Assembly: GCA_003140705.1 (NCBI GenBank)
Contig: PLKU01000229.1
Span: 1-7,434, forward strand
Source: Acidobacteriaceae bacterium
Lineage (GTDB): Bacteria; Acidobacteriota; Terriglobia; Terriglobales; Acidobacteriaceae
DNA length: 7,434 bases
Direction: 5' to 3'
How positions within the stretch are numbered: position 1 is the first letter of the stretch; every line of letters starts with the position of its first letter. Both the position numbers and the translations under genes were made by a program. Shown piece by piece: positions 1-6,912 of the stretch. The notes under the pieces are model-generated. The model had not been told where the DNA came from. It worked only from the letters and a program-made list of their open reading frames with translations, and made no database searches.

Positions 1-1
1 A

Positions 2-685
2 TGTGATCTTGTCGTTACAAACCTGAACTATCATGCGGACTGGCTGGAACGGAAAGCATTGAGTGGAGTCGTGACCCCGCTGAAAAGGCTGCCTGTATTT
101 TCAAACGTCGGAGAGAAGCGGGAGCTAGCGCCAATGAGCGCCAGACGACCGGTCGTCGCCGTGTTTGGCCTTCCCGGCACCAGGAAAAGATCCTATCAGC
201 GTCTTGCGCACCTGGAGAGCATGTTAGCGACACTTGGAGTCGTGGAGATCTTGGACATCGGCCCGGAATTTGAAGCTCCTTCTGGGCTGAGAGGGGTTCC
301 GGTTAAGCGGATGGGAGTTCTGTCCGCGGAGGAAATCGCCATTGTTCTTGCCCGGACCATGTTCGGGTTCGTTCCCAACGCCCCCTTCTGTCTGGCAAAG
401 TCGTCGATCCTGGCATGTTTCTGCGCCCTTGGTACGATTCCTGTCCTTGCAGAGTCATTTTCCGGAGAAATCGATGGACTGAGTGACGGCGTTCAAGTTG
501 TGAGTCCGCGCACCGCGAAGGCTGCCTTGGACTCCGGATTAGAGCGCTGTTCCGCCTCGGCATGGCGCTGGTACTCGGGACATCGGCTCCATATCCACGC
601 AGGGACTTACGCGCATCTATTGTTTAATTCTTCGCCCGAGGCAGGAGCGATTGCGCCGGCAATCGCCGCCTTTGCGGAGAGATAG
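2..685 (+). CDS. Glycosyltransferase, C-terminal part (5' end outside window)
   Basis: The frame is open from the left edge, so this is the last 227 residues of a longer protein. A TTG at 59 and an ATG at 134 exist, but residues before them already look like real protein (CDLVVTNLNYHADWLERK, then LPVFSNVGE around residues 30-38), so neither is likely the true start. The pattern 'VVTN...ADWL...LPVFSNVGE' resembles the end of the N-terminal lobe and the linker of GT-B glycosyltransferases. A Rossmann-like C-terminal lobe follows (VVAVFGLPGT near 51-60; FGFVPNAPFCLAKSSILACF near 121-140). Expected role: cytoplasmic transfer of a sugar from a nucleotide-sugar donor in glycan assembly. The donor and acceptor cannot be read. 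The stop lies 7 nt before the next gene's preferred ATG, so the two are probably co-transcribed. Moderately confident of glycosyltransferase, not of family. Confidence 0.72.
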   Translation, partial: CDLVVTNLNYHADWLERKALSGVVTPLKRLPVFSNVGEKRELAPMSARRPVVAVFGLPGTRKRSYQRLAHLESMLATLGVVEILDIGPEFEAPSGLRGVPVKRMGVLSAEEIAIVLARTMFGFVPNAPFCLAKSSILACFCALGTIPVLAESFSGEIDGLSDGVQVVSPRTAKAALDSGLERCSASAWRWYSGHRLHIHAGTYAHLLFNSSPEAGAIAPAIAAFAER

Positions 686-692
686 GTCCGAG

Positions 693-1973
693 ATGCGTTT
701 TGTTGGGGGAACGGTTCAGCGGATTGGGGCGCCCCGCTATATGCCTTCAGTTCTCATGTCGCACCCAACCGGGAATCAGAATGTCCGGAACGCCCTACGC
801 AGCCTCGTTGAGCATGAAATGCTTGTTGAATTCTGGACGGCTATCACATGGGACCCAAAGTCGCCATGGAACAGGCTTCTACCGGTTGGTATGCGGAGAA
901 AGTTTGCGAGGCGTGCGTTCGATGAAGCTCCTAAAGAGCGAGTGAGGTGCGTGCCCTGGCGAGAAATGGTACGGCTGAGCGCCATGTCCTCGCCGTTCGG
1001 AAGGATACTCTGCTCTGGCGAGCGTCCATTCTCGGTCATCGGCATGTACCGCCAATTTGACTCCCGGGTAGCACGACGGATTCCGGAAGTTGAATTGGAA
1101 GCGGTCTACGCGCATGAAGGCGGCGCGCTTCAGACCTTTCGCAAGGCCAAGCGTCTGGGCATTACCACCTTGTATGAACTGCCAAGCAGCCATTGGTATT
1201 GGGAGTACAAACTCCTGGCGGAAGAGGCGGAGCGCAACCCTGAGTTCGCCGGACTTCTGCCAAAGCTGCAGGATTCGACTCGCCACATGGAGTGGAAGGA
1301 CGAAGAGCTTTTTCTTGCGGACGCGGTCTTCGTACCGAGCCAACATGTTCGCGGGACCCTCTCAGGATATGTGCCGGATGATAAGATTCGAGTGATCAGC
1401 TATGGAGCGCCGCCGCTGAGACCCAGAAAGCCAGTCTCACGCGACTCGAGTCGCCCTTTGAAGGTTCTTTTTGCCGGGTCGTTGATCCAGCGCAAGGGTA
1501 TTGGATACCTACTCGATGCTATCGATCTACTTGGTTCACGAGTTGAACTCACGCTCGTTGGAAAGCGTTTCAGCGCCAACCCGCGTGTTGATGCAGCGTG
1601 CTCTCGATGGCAGTGGTATGAGGCCTTGCCACATTCAGAGGTCATGGATTTAATGGAGCAATCGGATGTCCTTGTTCTTCCATCCCTTGCGGAAGGCTGC
1701 GCGTTGGTTGTGCTGGAGGCCCTGGCATGCGGACTACCGGTAATCGTAACTCCGAACACGGGTTCTCAGGAGTTTGTAAGAGACGGCCGCGAAGGGTTCG
1801 TTGTTCCGATCTGCCGGTCGGACGCAATTGCCGACCGGTTGAATGAGCTAGACCGAGACCGTCAACTATTGGCTGAAATGTCGCGCAACGCGCACGCTAC
1901 CGCTGCAGAAAAGCACTGGAAGACGTATCGCGACAGCTGGGCGGAAGCAGTGAGGTCTGTGACATGCGGGTAG
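693..1973 (+). CDS. Glycosyltransferase, GT-B fold, family 4-like
   Basis: A complete 426-residue protein, normal for GT4-type enzymes, which move a sugar from a nucleotide-sugar donor onto a growing glycan at the inner membrane face with retention of configuration. The N-lobe carries HPTGNQNVRNAL (24-35) and YAHEGGALQTF (139-149). The C-lobe opens with VLFAGSLIQRKGIGYLL (258-274), where R267/K268 are the expected donor-phosphate contacts. It continues to the hallmark E-x7-E pair E334/E342 in EGCALVVLEALACGLPVIVT (334-353), followed by the typical G-S-x-E-F-V and 'DGREGFVVP' (374 region) nucleotide-sugar site. The ATG at 693 is chosen because GGAGAGA (676-682) lies 10 nt upstream. An in-frame TTG at 651 would overlap the previous gene, and an ATG at 741 would remove 16 poorly conserved residues and is also possible. 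Donor and acceptor sugars are unknown. Confidence 0.92.
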   Translation: MRFVGGTVQRIGAPRYMPSVLMSHPTGNQNVRNALRSLVEHEMLVEFWTAITWDPKSPWNRLLPVGMRRKFARRAFDEAPKERVRCVPWREMVRLSAMSSPFGRILCSGERPFSVIGMYRQFDSRVARRIPEVELEAVYAHEGGALQTFRKAKRLGITTLYELPSSHWYWEYKLLAEEAERNPEFAGLLPKLQDSTRHMEWKDEELFLADAVFVPSQHVRGTLSGYVPDDKIRVISYGAPPLRPRKPVSRDSSRPLKVLFAGSLIQRKGIGYLLDAIDLLGSRVELTLVGKRFSANPRVDAACSRWQWYEALPHSEVMDLMEQSDVLVLPSLAEGCALVVLEALACGLPVIVTPNTGSQEFVRDGREGFVVPICRSDAIADRLNELDRDRQLLAEMSRNAHATAAEKHWKTYRDSWAEAVRSVTCG

Positions 1974-1993
1974 CAAGATGGAAGATTGGCGCC

Positions 1994-2000
1994 AGGAAGG
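1994..2000 (+). promoter_or_regulatory. Ribosome binding site favouring the internal start of the polymerase gene
   Basis: AGGAAGG lies 8 nt before the ATG at 2009 and is the best Shine-Dalgarno match near this gene's start. A second, weaker site (TGAGGT, 1951-1956) lies 7 nt before an in-frame ATG at 1964, which overlaps the previous stop codon. The stronger site and the direct entry into a membrane segment favour 2009. Confidence 0.5.
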
Positions 2001-2008
2001 CTACGCCG

Positions 2009-3334
2009 ATGCCTTTCCTCAAGCGACTCTTTTGGGTGTATTTCTTGCTGCTGATTTTCGAAGGTGCTCTTCGCAAATGGATTCTTCCGCAACTTTCGGC
2101 GCCTCTCTTGCTGGTTCGGGATCCGGTGGCATTGCTCATCATCTGGGAAGCCTATCGCACTCACAAATGGCCAAGACAGTGGTCGGGGGTGATCGGGATT
2201 CTAGCGGTCGGGATGCTGGCATTATGCTTTGTCCAGTTGGTTGTGGGCGAGAATCCATGGTTTGTTGCGCTGTATGGATTGCGTTCCTACCTGCTCCCGT
2301 TTCCAGTTGCCTTCGTAATGGGAGAGAACCTTAGCAGGGAGGACTTGCGCAAGTTCGGGCTGTGCACGTTGTGGCTGCTGCTGCCATTGGTGGCTCTGGA
2401 GGTCGCGCAATACTCTTCCCCACCCAGTTCGTTCCTGAATGCGGGCTCCTACGCGGGCATGGAACAGATAAGCTATGCTGCTGGCCACGTAAGAGCATCG
2501 GCAACCTTCAGCTTTGTCACAGGTCCAGCGCTTTATATGCCCTTGGCGGCGGCTTTTATCTTTTATGGTTTTGTCGACGACAAATTCGCGAGTAGATGGC
2601 TGTTATGGGCAGCATCGAGCGCCCTGATCCTTGCAGTCCCAGTTACGGGAAGCCGCGGGATGATCCTCTCGCTTTCGGAAGTCCTCGCGGTTGTTGCGAT
2701 CGCAGCGATGTTTGGCGTAACTCAGCTGGTGTCCTCGTTGAAAGTGATCGGAACGGTCCTTGTCATGGTCCTGGCCGTTTCCCAACTGCCTTTGTTTTCT
2801 GAGGCGACGAGTACCTTCATGGAACGGTTCACTTTGGCATCGGCAAGTGAAGGAGGAACGACGGGAACGCTGAACTCGCGTGTGGGACTTCCTATCCTGC
2901 TGGCGGTGGAAGACAGCATCTCGTCAACAGATCTGTTTGGCAACGGCATTGGTGTTGGTAGTAACGCCTCTGCGAAGCTCTTGACTGGCACCCCGCAGTT
3001 TCTCGCGGGTGAAGGAGAGTTCGCCCGGATTATCTTTGAATTTGGCGGTCCATTCGGCATTGGCTTCATGCTCTTTCGAATTCTCCTCGCCATAATGATT
3101 TCAGCAAAGGCCTTTTCGAGAGTCCGCGAGCATGAACCACTTGCCTTGTTCCTGGTGCCGCTCATGTTTACCTGTGTGATAACGGGAATTCTCGAGCAGC
3201 CGACAACACAAGGGTTTACGGTCGTGAGCGTCGCTTTCACTCTTGCGGCACTGAATCGATCCCCGAGTTTGTCAAGAGCCGCACTGTCCACGAACGCAAA
3301 TCTGGTGCGCGCATCCTCGGGCTCAGGTGCCTGA
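2009..3334 (+). CDS. O-antigen ligase/polymerase-like polytopic membrane protein
   Basis: A very hydrophobic protein of 441 residues (456 if the ATG at 1964 is used) with about 11-12 predicted membrane segments. It starts at once with a membrane helix (6-20) and FEGALRKWILP (17-27), followed by RDP (37-39), which I associate with O-antigen ligase/Wzy-like proteins of surface glycan clusters. Other Wzy/WaaL-like features are TGSRG (203-207) after a membrane segment, a long loop near 252-325 likely outside the cytoplasm, and GEGEFARIIFEFGGPFG (324-340) leading into the last helices. The likely role is joining lipid-linked oligosaccharide units, or transferring the finished glycan, on the outer side of the cytoplasmic membrane. 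Polymerase and ligase cannot be told apart by sequence. Its start overlaps the upstream glycosyltransferase by 10 bp or follows it by 35 bp, supporting one operon. The C-terminal tail of about 25 residues is polar and probably cytoplasmic or disordered. Confidence 0.8.
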   Translation: MPFLKRLFWVYFLLLIFEGALRKWILPQLSAPLLLVRDPVALLIIWEAYRTHKWPRQWSGVIGILAVGMLALCFVQLVVGENPWFVALYGLRSYLLPFPVAFVMGENLSREDLRKFGLCTLWLLLPLVALEVAQYSSPPSSFLNAGSYAGMEQISYAAGHVRASATFSFVTGPALYMPLAAAFIFYGFVDDKFASRWLLWAASSALILAVPVTGSRGMILSLSEVLAVVAIAAMFGVTQLVSSLKVIGTVLVMVLAVSQLPLFSEATSTFMERFTLASASEGGTTGTLNSRVGLPILLAVEDSISSTDLFGNGIGVGSNASAKLLTGTPQFLAGEGEFARIIFEFGGPFGIGFMLFRILLAIMISAKAFSRVREHEPLALFLVPLMFTCVITGILEQPTTQGFTVVSVAFTLAALNRSPSLSRAALSTNANLVRASSGSGA

Positions 3335-3343
3335 GCGCACCAG
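3302..3343 (+). repeat. Nested inverted repeats spanning the polymerase stop codon
   Basis: CTGGTGCGC (3302-3310) and GCGCACCAG (3335-3343) are perfect 9-bp complements. In between, GCTCAGG (3321-3327) and CCTGAGC (3330-3336) form a second perfect 7-bp pair that includes the TGA stop (3332-3334). The two share bases 3335-3336, so they can nest only if the inner stem is shortened. A stem-loop at a gene end can stop transcription or protect the 3' end of the message. There is no run of T after it, so it is not a classical intrinsic terminator. Any such function is inference. Confidence 0.4.
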
Positions 3344-3371
3344 CGGGCGATTCTAACAAGAAGATGTAAGC

Positions 3372-3388
3372 GATAATGATCCGGATCA
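3372..3388 (+). promoter_or_regulatory. Possible -10 element overlapped by a 12-bp palindrome
   Basis: The 235-bp gap between the polymerase and FkbM genes has no credible gene on either strand. It contains GATAAT (3372-3377), five of six matches to the bacterial -10 consensus, and directly on it TGATCCGGATCA (3377-3388), a perfect 12-bp palindrome where a repressor could sit at the transcription start. No good -35 hexamer is found at 16-18 bp. A promoter here would begin the second gene group with a leader of about 185 nt. Weakly supported. Confidence 0.22.
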
Positions 3389-3569
3389 AGAGATCCAGAA
3401 TGAGTTTGGCGCTTTCGTTTGGCTTGCGTCTGACCAGTTGATTTCCACGGGTAGAAGGAGAGGATTAGCCAAGACCAACCGCTTGAACCTCGTGAGTCCG
3501 GTAAATGAGTCGGAGATCTCGATTCGAAACTTGCTACTTTCAGCAGGCGCGCTTTGAAAAGGGAAAACA

Positions 3570-4490
3570 ATGGACCTTGTAGCATGGCTGAAGCGACCCG
3601 AATACCTATTTCGTCCCAAGCAAATCCTGCGTCGCTTGCTCCACGAACTTAGGCCAAAGTCCGTCGGATACGACACAGTACGCCTGCCATGGGGTCTGTC
3701 AATAAGAGTGCAACCTCGGGAGACTGTGGGATCTGGAATTCGACGGTTGGGGATCCACGAGCTCCCGGCAAGCGAATGCATCAGCCGTCTGATCGATCCT
3801 GGAGAGCTCGTTGTGGACGTTGGTGCCAATATAGGCCACATGACCAGCATCATGGCGATGCGGGCAGGACCAACCGGCAAAGTATTAGCCTTTGAACCCC
3901 ATCCTGTACTTTTCAGCGAGTTGCAATACAACATCGGTCTTTGGACGCAGAATCCGAAGACGGCGCAAATTGTGGCTCAAAACCTGGCACTGAGTGACAA
4001 TGTCGGGACCGCCCAGCTCATGGTTCCGCCCTCCTTCGAAGAGAATCACGGGGTCTCATCGCTAGCCGGCGCTACCCAGGTTGCCTCGAATGGCCATAGC
4101 ATTGATGTGAGATTAACGACCCTGGACACGGTATTGGGGGAGGGTAAGAAGATAGGGTTTCTAAAGATCGATGTTGAAGGGCACGAATTGGAGGTCTTGA
4201 TCGGAGCTCAGGCCCTTTTGGCATCAGGGAGTATTCGCGACATCCTTTTCGAAGAACACCGAACCTTGCCGACGCCAGTTACCCAGCTCCTTGAAGACAA
4301 TGGCTACGCAATCTATCGTATTGATGGCAGATTATTTGGGCCGATTGCGGCGTCGATCAAGACACCGTATGAGCCAGTTATTGTGAATGACTCACCTAAC
4401 TACCTAGCTACACAAGATCCCAGCCGACTTCTCAGTAGAACGTCAAAGCGAGGATGGATGGTCTACTCGCGTAGATGGTCATTTGTATAA
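3570..4490 (+). CDS. FkbM-family SAM-dependent methyltransferase
   Basis: A 306-residue cytoplasmic enzyme expected to transfer a methyl group from S-adenosylmethionine to a hydroxyl, here probably on a sugar of the glycan made by this cluster. The SAM-binding motif I is VVDVGANIGHMTS (81-93) and the acidic residue after strand 2 lies in VLAFEPHP (105-112). The FkbM signature FLKIDVEGHELEVLIGA (197-213) follows, then ILFEEH (225-230). The N-terminal 60 residues (basic, with LFRPKQILRRLL) and the C-terminal 50 are less conserved. The ATG at 3570 follows AAAAGGGA (3557-3564) with suitable spacing. The gap of 235 bp before it and 69 bp after it suggests it leads a second transcription unit with the acyltransferase. 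FkbM enzymes are common in polysaccharide loci, but the position methylated cannot be predicted. Confidence 0.92.
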   Translation: MDLVAWLKRPEYLFRPKQILRRLLHELRPKSVGYDTVRLPWGLSIRVQPRETVGSGIRRLGIHELPASECISRLIDPGELVVDVGANIGHMTSIMAMRAGPTGKVLAFEPHPVLFSELQYNIGLWTQNPKTAQIVAQNLALSDNVGTAQLMVPPSFEENHGVSSLAGATQVASNGHSIDVRLTTLDTVLGEGKKIGFLKIDVEGHELEVLIGAQALLASGSIRDILFEEHRTLPTPVTQLLEDNGYAIYRIDGRLFGPIAASIKTPYEPVIVNDSPNYLATQDPSRLLSRTSKRGWMVYSRRWSFV

Positions 4491-4559
4491 GAGATTCCAC
4501 TAAGAGCCCCTGGAGACGGGTCGCCGCAACCTTTCGCCGAGCCGACTCCAAGGGTTACG

Positions 4560-5768
4560 TTGAGAAAAGTGTCGAATGTGGAGCAAGCTTTGACCTCGCA
4601 GGCAAAATCAGAAGTTGAATCTCAGGCGTTGCAGGTTGCAAAGTCAAAGGGCTATCTCCCCACGCTTGACGGCTGGAGAGCCGTTGCCATCCTTGGGGTC
4701 ATTTTTGAGCACGACCGGCTCTACACTCTCGGGACTTTGAGTTTCCGGTGGTTGCATGATCACGGCAGGAGCGGGGTTGATCTGTTTTTTGCAATCAGCG
4801 GTCTGCTTATCTGCGGCAGGCTGCTTGAAGAAGAGCAGGTCTTCGGCCGCATCTCCCTCCGGAAGTTCTACATCCGCCGCGCATTTCGAATCCTGCCGCC
4901 CGCGCTTGTTTATCTTGCTGTCATCGGGATTCTGAGTGCGACAGGAGTGCTTCATATTGGGTTGCAAGAATGGTTCGGATCCGTATTCTTCTTTCGCAAC
5001 TATACTTCGCTGCTAGGAGCCGCGGGGCCGGACTCCTATTTTACGGGTCACTTCTGGTCCCTGGCTGTGGAAGAGCACTTCTACCTTATCCTTCCGGCCG
5101 TACTTGTGCTTACTCAAAGGCGCTGGCGACTACCTGTCCTGGTTGGGCTCACACTCTTCATTGAGTACCACCGGATGCGTCAATTGGAATTCCGGCCTTG
5201 GGACCATATATTGTTTCATACTGATATTCGATTAGATGGGCTCATTGTCCCCGCGATCTATGCAGTCCTGATTGATTCGGGAAGAATCCGTGAGAGGGCG
5301 AGGAAATGGCTGAGGTTCTGGCCCTTGCTATTGATTTCAGCGATCGTCCTGATTACCAATTGGGAGGGTGTGGCTTGGGAGTCGACTCTCGTTGCGCTGC
5401 TGCTTCCGTTGACCATCCTCGGAACCGTACTTAACCCAACTGGGTTTGCGGCCCTGGTCTTGGAGTTGGCGCCAATCAGGTATCTTGGACGTATTTCCTA
5501 TAGCGTCTATTTGTGGCAGCAACTGTTCTTCATAAGCCACTCTTACACAGCTCATGGGTACCCGCTTGGAATTCTGGAGCGAACACCTCTACGGTTCGTT
5601 GCCACTGCAGCCGTTGCGATTGCCAGCTATCATTTCTTGGAACGACCGCTAATCAGACTTGGGCACAAACTCGCCCCACCGGCGACACCTGGCAGGCAGG
5701 ACGCCCTTGACGTCGCTCCCCATCCTCTGGAGGGGCAAAGAGAAAGTCCGACGCTCAAGGCCAAATGA
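4560..5768 (+). CDS. Acyltransferase family 3 (OafA/YrhL-like) integral membrane protein
   Basis: A 402-residue protein of normal length for the family, with about ten membrane segments. Such proteins carry an acyl group, usually acetyl, across the membrane and attach it to surface glycans. Diagnostic motifs in order: LPTLDGWRAVAILGVIFEH (33-51), with H51 the expected catalytic histidine and R40 the paired arginine; SGVDLFFAISGLLI (71-84); YIRRAFRILPPAL (104-116); HFWSLAVEEHFYLILP (164-179); RLDGLIVPAIY (224-234); ISYSVYLWQQ (342-351); and FLERPLIRL (379-387). There is no ATG in frame. The TTG at 4560 is chosen because AAGGG (4550-4554) lies 5 nt upstream, while a GTG at 4569 or 4578 would also keep the whole domain. 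The first 32 residues are a polar extension before the domain. The C-terminal 30 residues are proline-rich and polar. No SGNH domain is fused. Substrate unknown. Confidence 0.93.
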   Translation: MRKVSNVEQALTSQAKSEVESQALQVAKSKGYLPTLDGWRAVAILGVIFEHDRLYTLGTLSFRWLHDHGRSGVDLFFAISGLLICGRLLEEEQVFGRISLRKFYIRRAFRILPPALVYLAVIGILSATGVLHIGLQEWFGSVFFFRNYTSLLGAAGPDSYFTGHFWSLAVEEHFYLILPAVLVLTQRRWRLPVLVGLTLFIEYHRMRQLEFRPWDHILFHTDIRLDGLIVPAIYAVLIDSGRIRERARKWLRFWPLLLISAIVLITNWEGVAWESTLVALLLPLTILGTVLNPTGFAALVLELAPIRYLGRISYSVYLWQQLFFISHSYTAHGYPLGILERTPLRFVATAAVAIASYHFLERPLIRLGHKLAPPATPGRQDALDVAPHPLEGQRESPTLKAK

Positions 5769-5884
5769 AGATGCTGGATCAGATTCCAATCCAAGATGGG
5801 GTTGTTCACGTTCGACCCGACACCGGAGAGTATCTGGCTAAACTGGTCTACTACGATAGGATTCTGATGCCCTTCGAGCGCTAA
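5765..5884 (+). CDS. Possible small protein, 39 residues, unknown function
   Basis: An ATG at 5765 shares the ATGA tetranucleotide with the acyltransferase stop, a layout typical of translational coupling. The frame runs 39 residues to a TAA: it begins MKMLDQIPIQDGVVHVRPD and ends KLVYYDRILMPFER. AAGG (5757-5760) lies 4 nt before this ATG and 10 nt before a second in-frame ATG at 5771, which may be the better start. The composition is mixed and charged, with no membrane segment, cysteine pair or signal peptide. I recognise no family. It may be a real small protein, the remnant of a larger gene, or chance: 40 open codons by chance is common, so the overlap is the main support. Confidence 0.3.
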   Translation: MKMLDQIPIQDGVVHVRPDTGEYLAKLVYYDRILMPFER

Positions 5885-5928
5885 GACGGCGCTTCCGCGC
5901 GGCTTTTGGCGGATGGTAAAATCTGCAC

Positions 5929-6735
5929 ATGGCATCACAAGAGTTTCGTAAAGAGTTTTCGGAAGCATGGGAGGGTGGTTATTACGAAGGTGACCCTCTC
6001 GATCCGATGGCCGAATCTACATATGGTGTCTATGGCTACAGCAGTTCCCTTTACACAGTCTATCTTGCCTGTATCCGCCCCTATGTTGGACCGAAAACTG
6101 TGGCGCTTGAAATCGGCCCCGGGCGAGGAGCATGGTCAAGAGCCATTCTTTCGCGCCATTGTGCGCGGCTTTATGCGGTGGACGTGGCGCCAGCCGAGCA
6201 TACTCACTTCTGGGATTATGTCGGGCGGGACGAGCGGGTCTCTTATCTTGTGGCCGAGAACTTCGAATTGAGCGATATCCCAGACGTCTCGATCGACTTT
6301 CTTTTCTCTTTCGGAGTCTTCTGTCATCTGCGCCCGGAAATGTGCGAGAGTTATATCCAATCTCTCTCGCGAAAGATGAAGACCCAGGCAAACGGCTTCC
6401 TGATGTATGCCGATTTTGACAAGTACAACCATTGCTTGGATAACGCCGATTCAACTTCCCTGAAGCGGTTTTTTGATCATCAGACACGCAAAGTCTGGAT
6501 GCCGGTGAAGTGGACATACTCCGCGATGTGGCATTCGTTTCGCTCAAAGGTGGATTTGGAACGAGTTTCTAAGGCGAGAGCGCACAACTTGACAGATGCT
6601 TCTGGCCGAACAAGCTGGTATCACTGGGGGGTCCAGGATGCCTGCAGAGCCATCTTGAACGCAGGTTTCGAAGTGGTTGAACCCGACATTCGCGCAATCG
6701 GCCGAGATCCGATTACCCATTTTCGCAAACCATAA
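5929..6735 (+). CDS. Class I SAM-dependent methyltransferase
   Basis: A 268-residue soluble protein with a single Rossmann-fold methyltransferase domain. An N-terminal segment with SEAWEGGYYEGDPLDPM (11-27) leads to motif I VALEIGPGRGAWSRAI (58-73), the glycine-rich SAM loop. It continues to the acidic residue D85 in YAVDVAP (82-88), then VAENFEL (108-114) and the strand 4 region IDFLFSFGVFCHL (122-134), where class I enzymes shape the active site. It is unrelated in detail to the FkbM protein upstream, so the cluster carries two kinds of methylation enzyme. The start at 5929 keeps the N-terminal segment. Its ribosome site is weak (GGATGG at 5911-5916, 12 nt away), which may mean it relies on upstream translation. 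The gap to the upstream small ORF is 44 bp. The likely substrate is a sugar or a lipid-linked intermediate of the cluster, inferred from context only. Confidence 0.85.
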   Translation: MASQEFRKEFSEAWEGGYYEGDPLDPMAESTYGVYGYSSSLYTVYLACIRPYVGPKTVALEIGPGRGAWSRAILSRHCARLYAVDVAPAEHTHFWDYVGRDERVSYLVAENFELSDIPDVSIDFLFSFGVFCHLRPEMCESYIQSLSRKMKTQANGFLMYADFDKYNHCLDNADSTSLKRFFDHQTRKVWMPVKWTYSAMWHSFRSKVDLERVSKARAHNLTDASGRTSWYHWGVQDACRAILNAGFEVVEPDIRAIGRDPITHFRKP

Positions 6736-6810
6736 GACCGCCGCGGCCGCTCGCCCCAATTTTTCTCAGTGGCTGGATGCGAAGAGAACCCTGCAGCAGG
6801 AGCCTAAAGG

Positions 6811-6893
6811 TGTCGTCTAGGGTCCAATTTAGTGGACAACCCTTAAAGGAAAAGTAAGTGCGTGCGGTTACTGTCCGGCGTAAAACAGTTTAA
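6811..6893 (+). mobile_element. Possible vestigial left end of an IS3-family insertion sequence
   Basis: From 6811 the sequence begins TGTC and runs into CCAATTTAGTGGACAACC (6824-6841), which resembles the terminal repeat of IS3-family elements, whose inner edge often reads '...GGACA' or '...AGACA'. It is followed by a strong ribosome site AAAGGA (6845-6850) and, 7 nt on, a GTG (6858) opening an 11-residue frame MRAVTVRRKTV. A shifted frame then reads FKVA at 6889-6900, similar to the 'RRK..x..EFKVAA' opening of IS3 OrfA proteins. No transposase body, second terminal repeat or target duplication is visible. A decayed scar is the best reading, but this is pattern memory and not a search result. 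Confidence 0.28.
6819..6843 (+). repeat. Inverted repeat, 9 paired bases with a 2-nt bulge
   Basis: AGGG plus GTCCA-type bases (6819-6826 and neighbours) pair with TGGAC (6833-6837) and CCCT (6840-6843). The stem is GTCCA/TGGAC extended by AGGG/CCCT, with AA (6838-6839) bulged out and ATTTAG (6827-6832) as the loop. It lies inside the candidate insertion sequence end, where such a structure could simply be part of a terminal repeat. Confidence 0.4.
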
Positions 6894-6912
6894 AGTGGCC
6901 TCCATTCGCGCC

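Noticed and set aside
1814..1838. CCGGTCGG/CCGACCGG inverted repeat in the glycosyltransferase gene
   Set aside because: Eight-bp arms with a 9-nt loop inside GC-rich coding sequence are expected by chance at this scale; no context suggests a function.
3505..3582. 25-residue ORF ending just inside the FkbM start, possible leader peptide
   Set aside because: Weak ribosome site, no attenuator-like codon run, and the length is easily reached by chance.
2722..3585. Long reverse-strand open frame (287 codons) over the polymerase end and the spacer
   Set aside because: It lies opposite a well-supported membrane protein, has no recognisable domain and a low-complexity basic composition; treated as a shadow frame.
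5885..5928. GC-rich repeat with TTTT, and TAAAAT (5917-5922), as terminator or promoter
   Set aside because: The stem is only about four pairs, and no -35 hexamer is at proper distance from TAAAAT.
6017..6547. Reverse-strand open frame of 176 codons opposite the class I methyltransferase
   Set aside because: Arg/Ser-rich antisense composition typical of shadow frames; the + strand has a clear SAM-binding motif.
6738..6766. GC-rich palindrome followed by five T as a terminator after the second methyltransferase
   Set aside because: The palindrome GCGGCCGC (6743-6750) is 9 nt away from the T-run and no stem directly abuts it.
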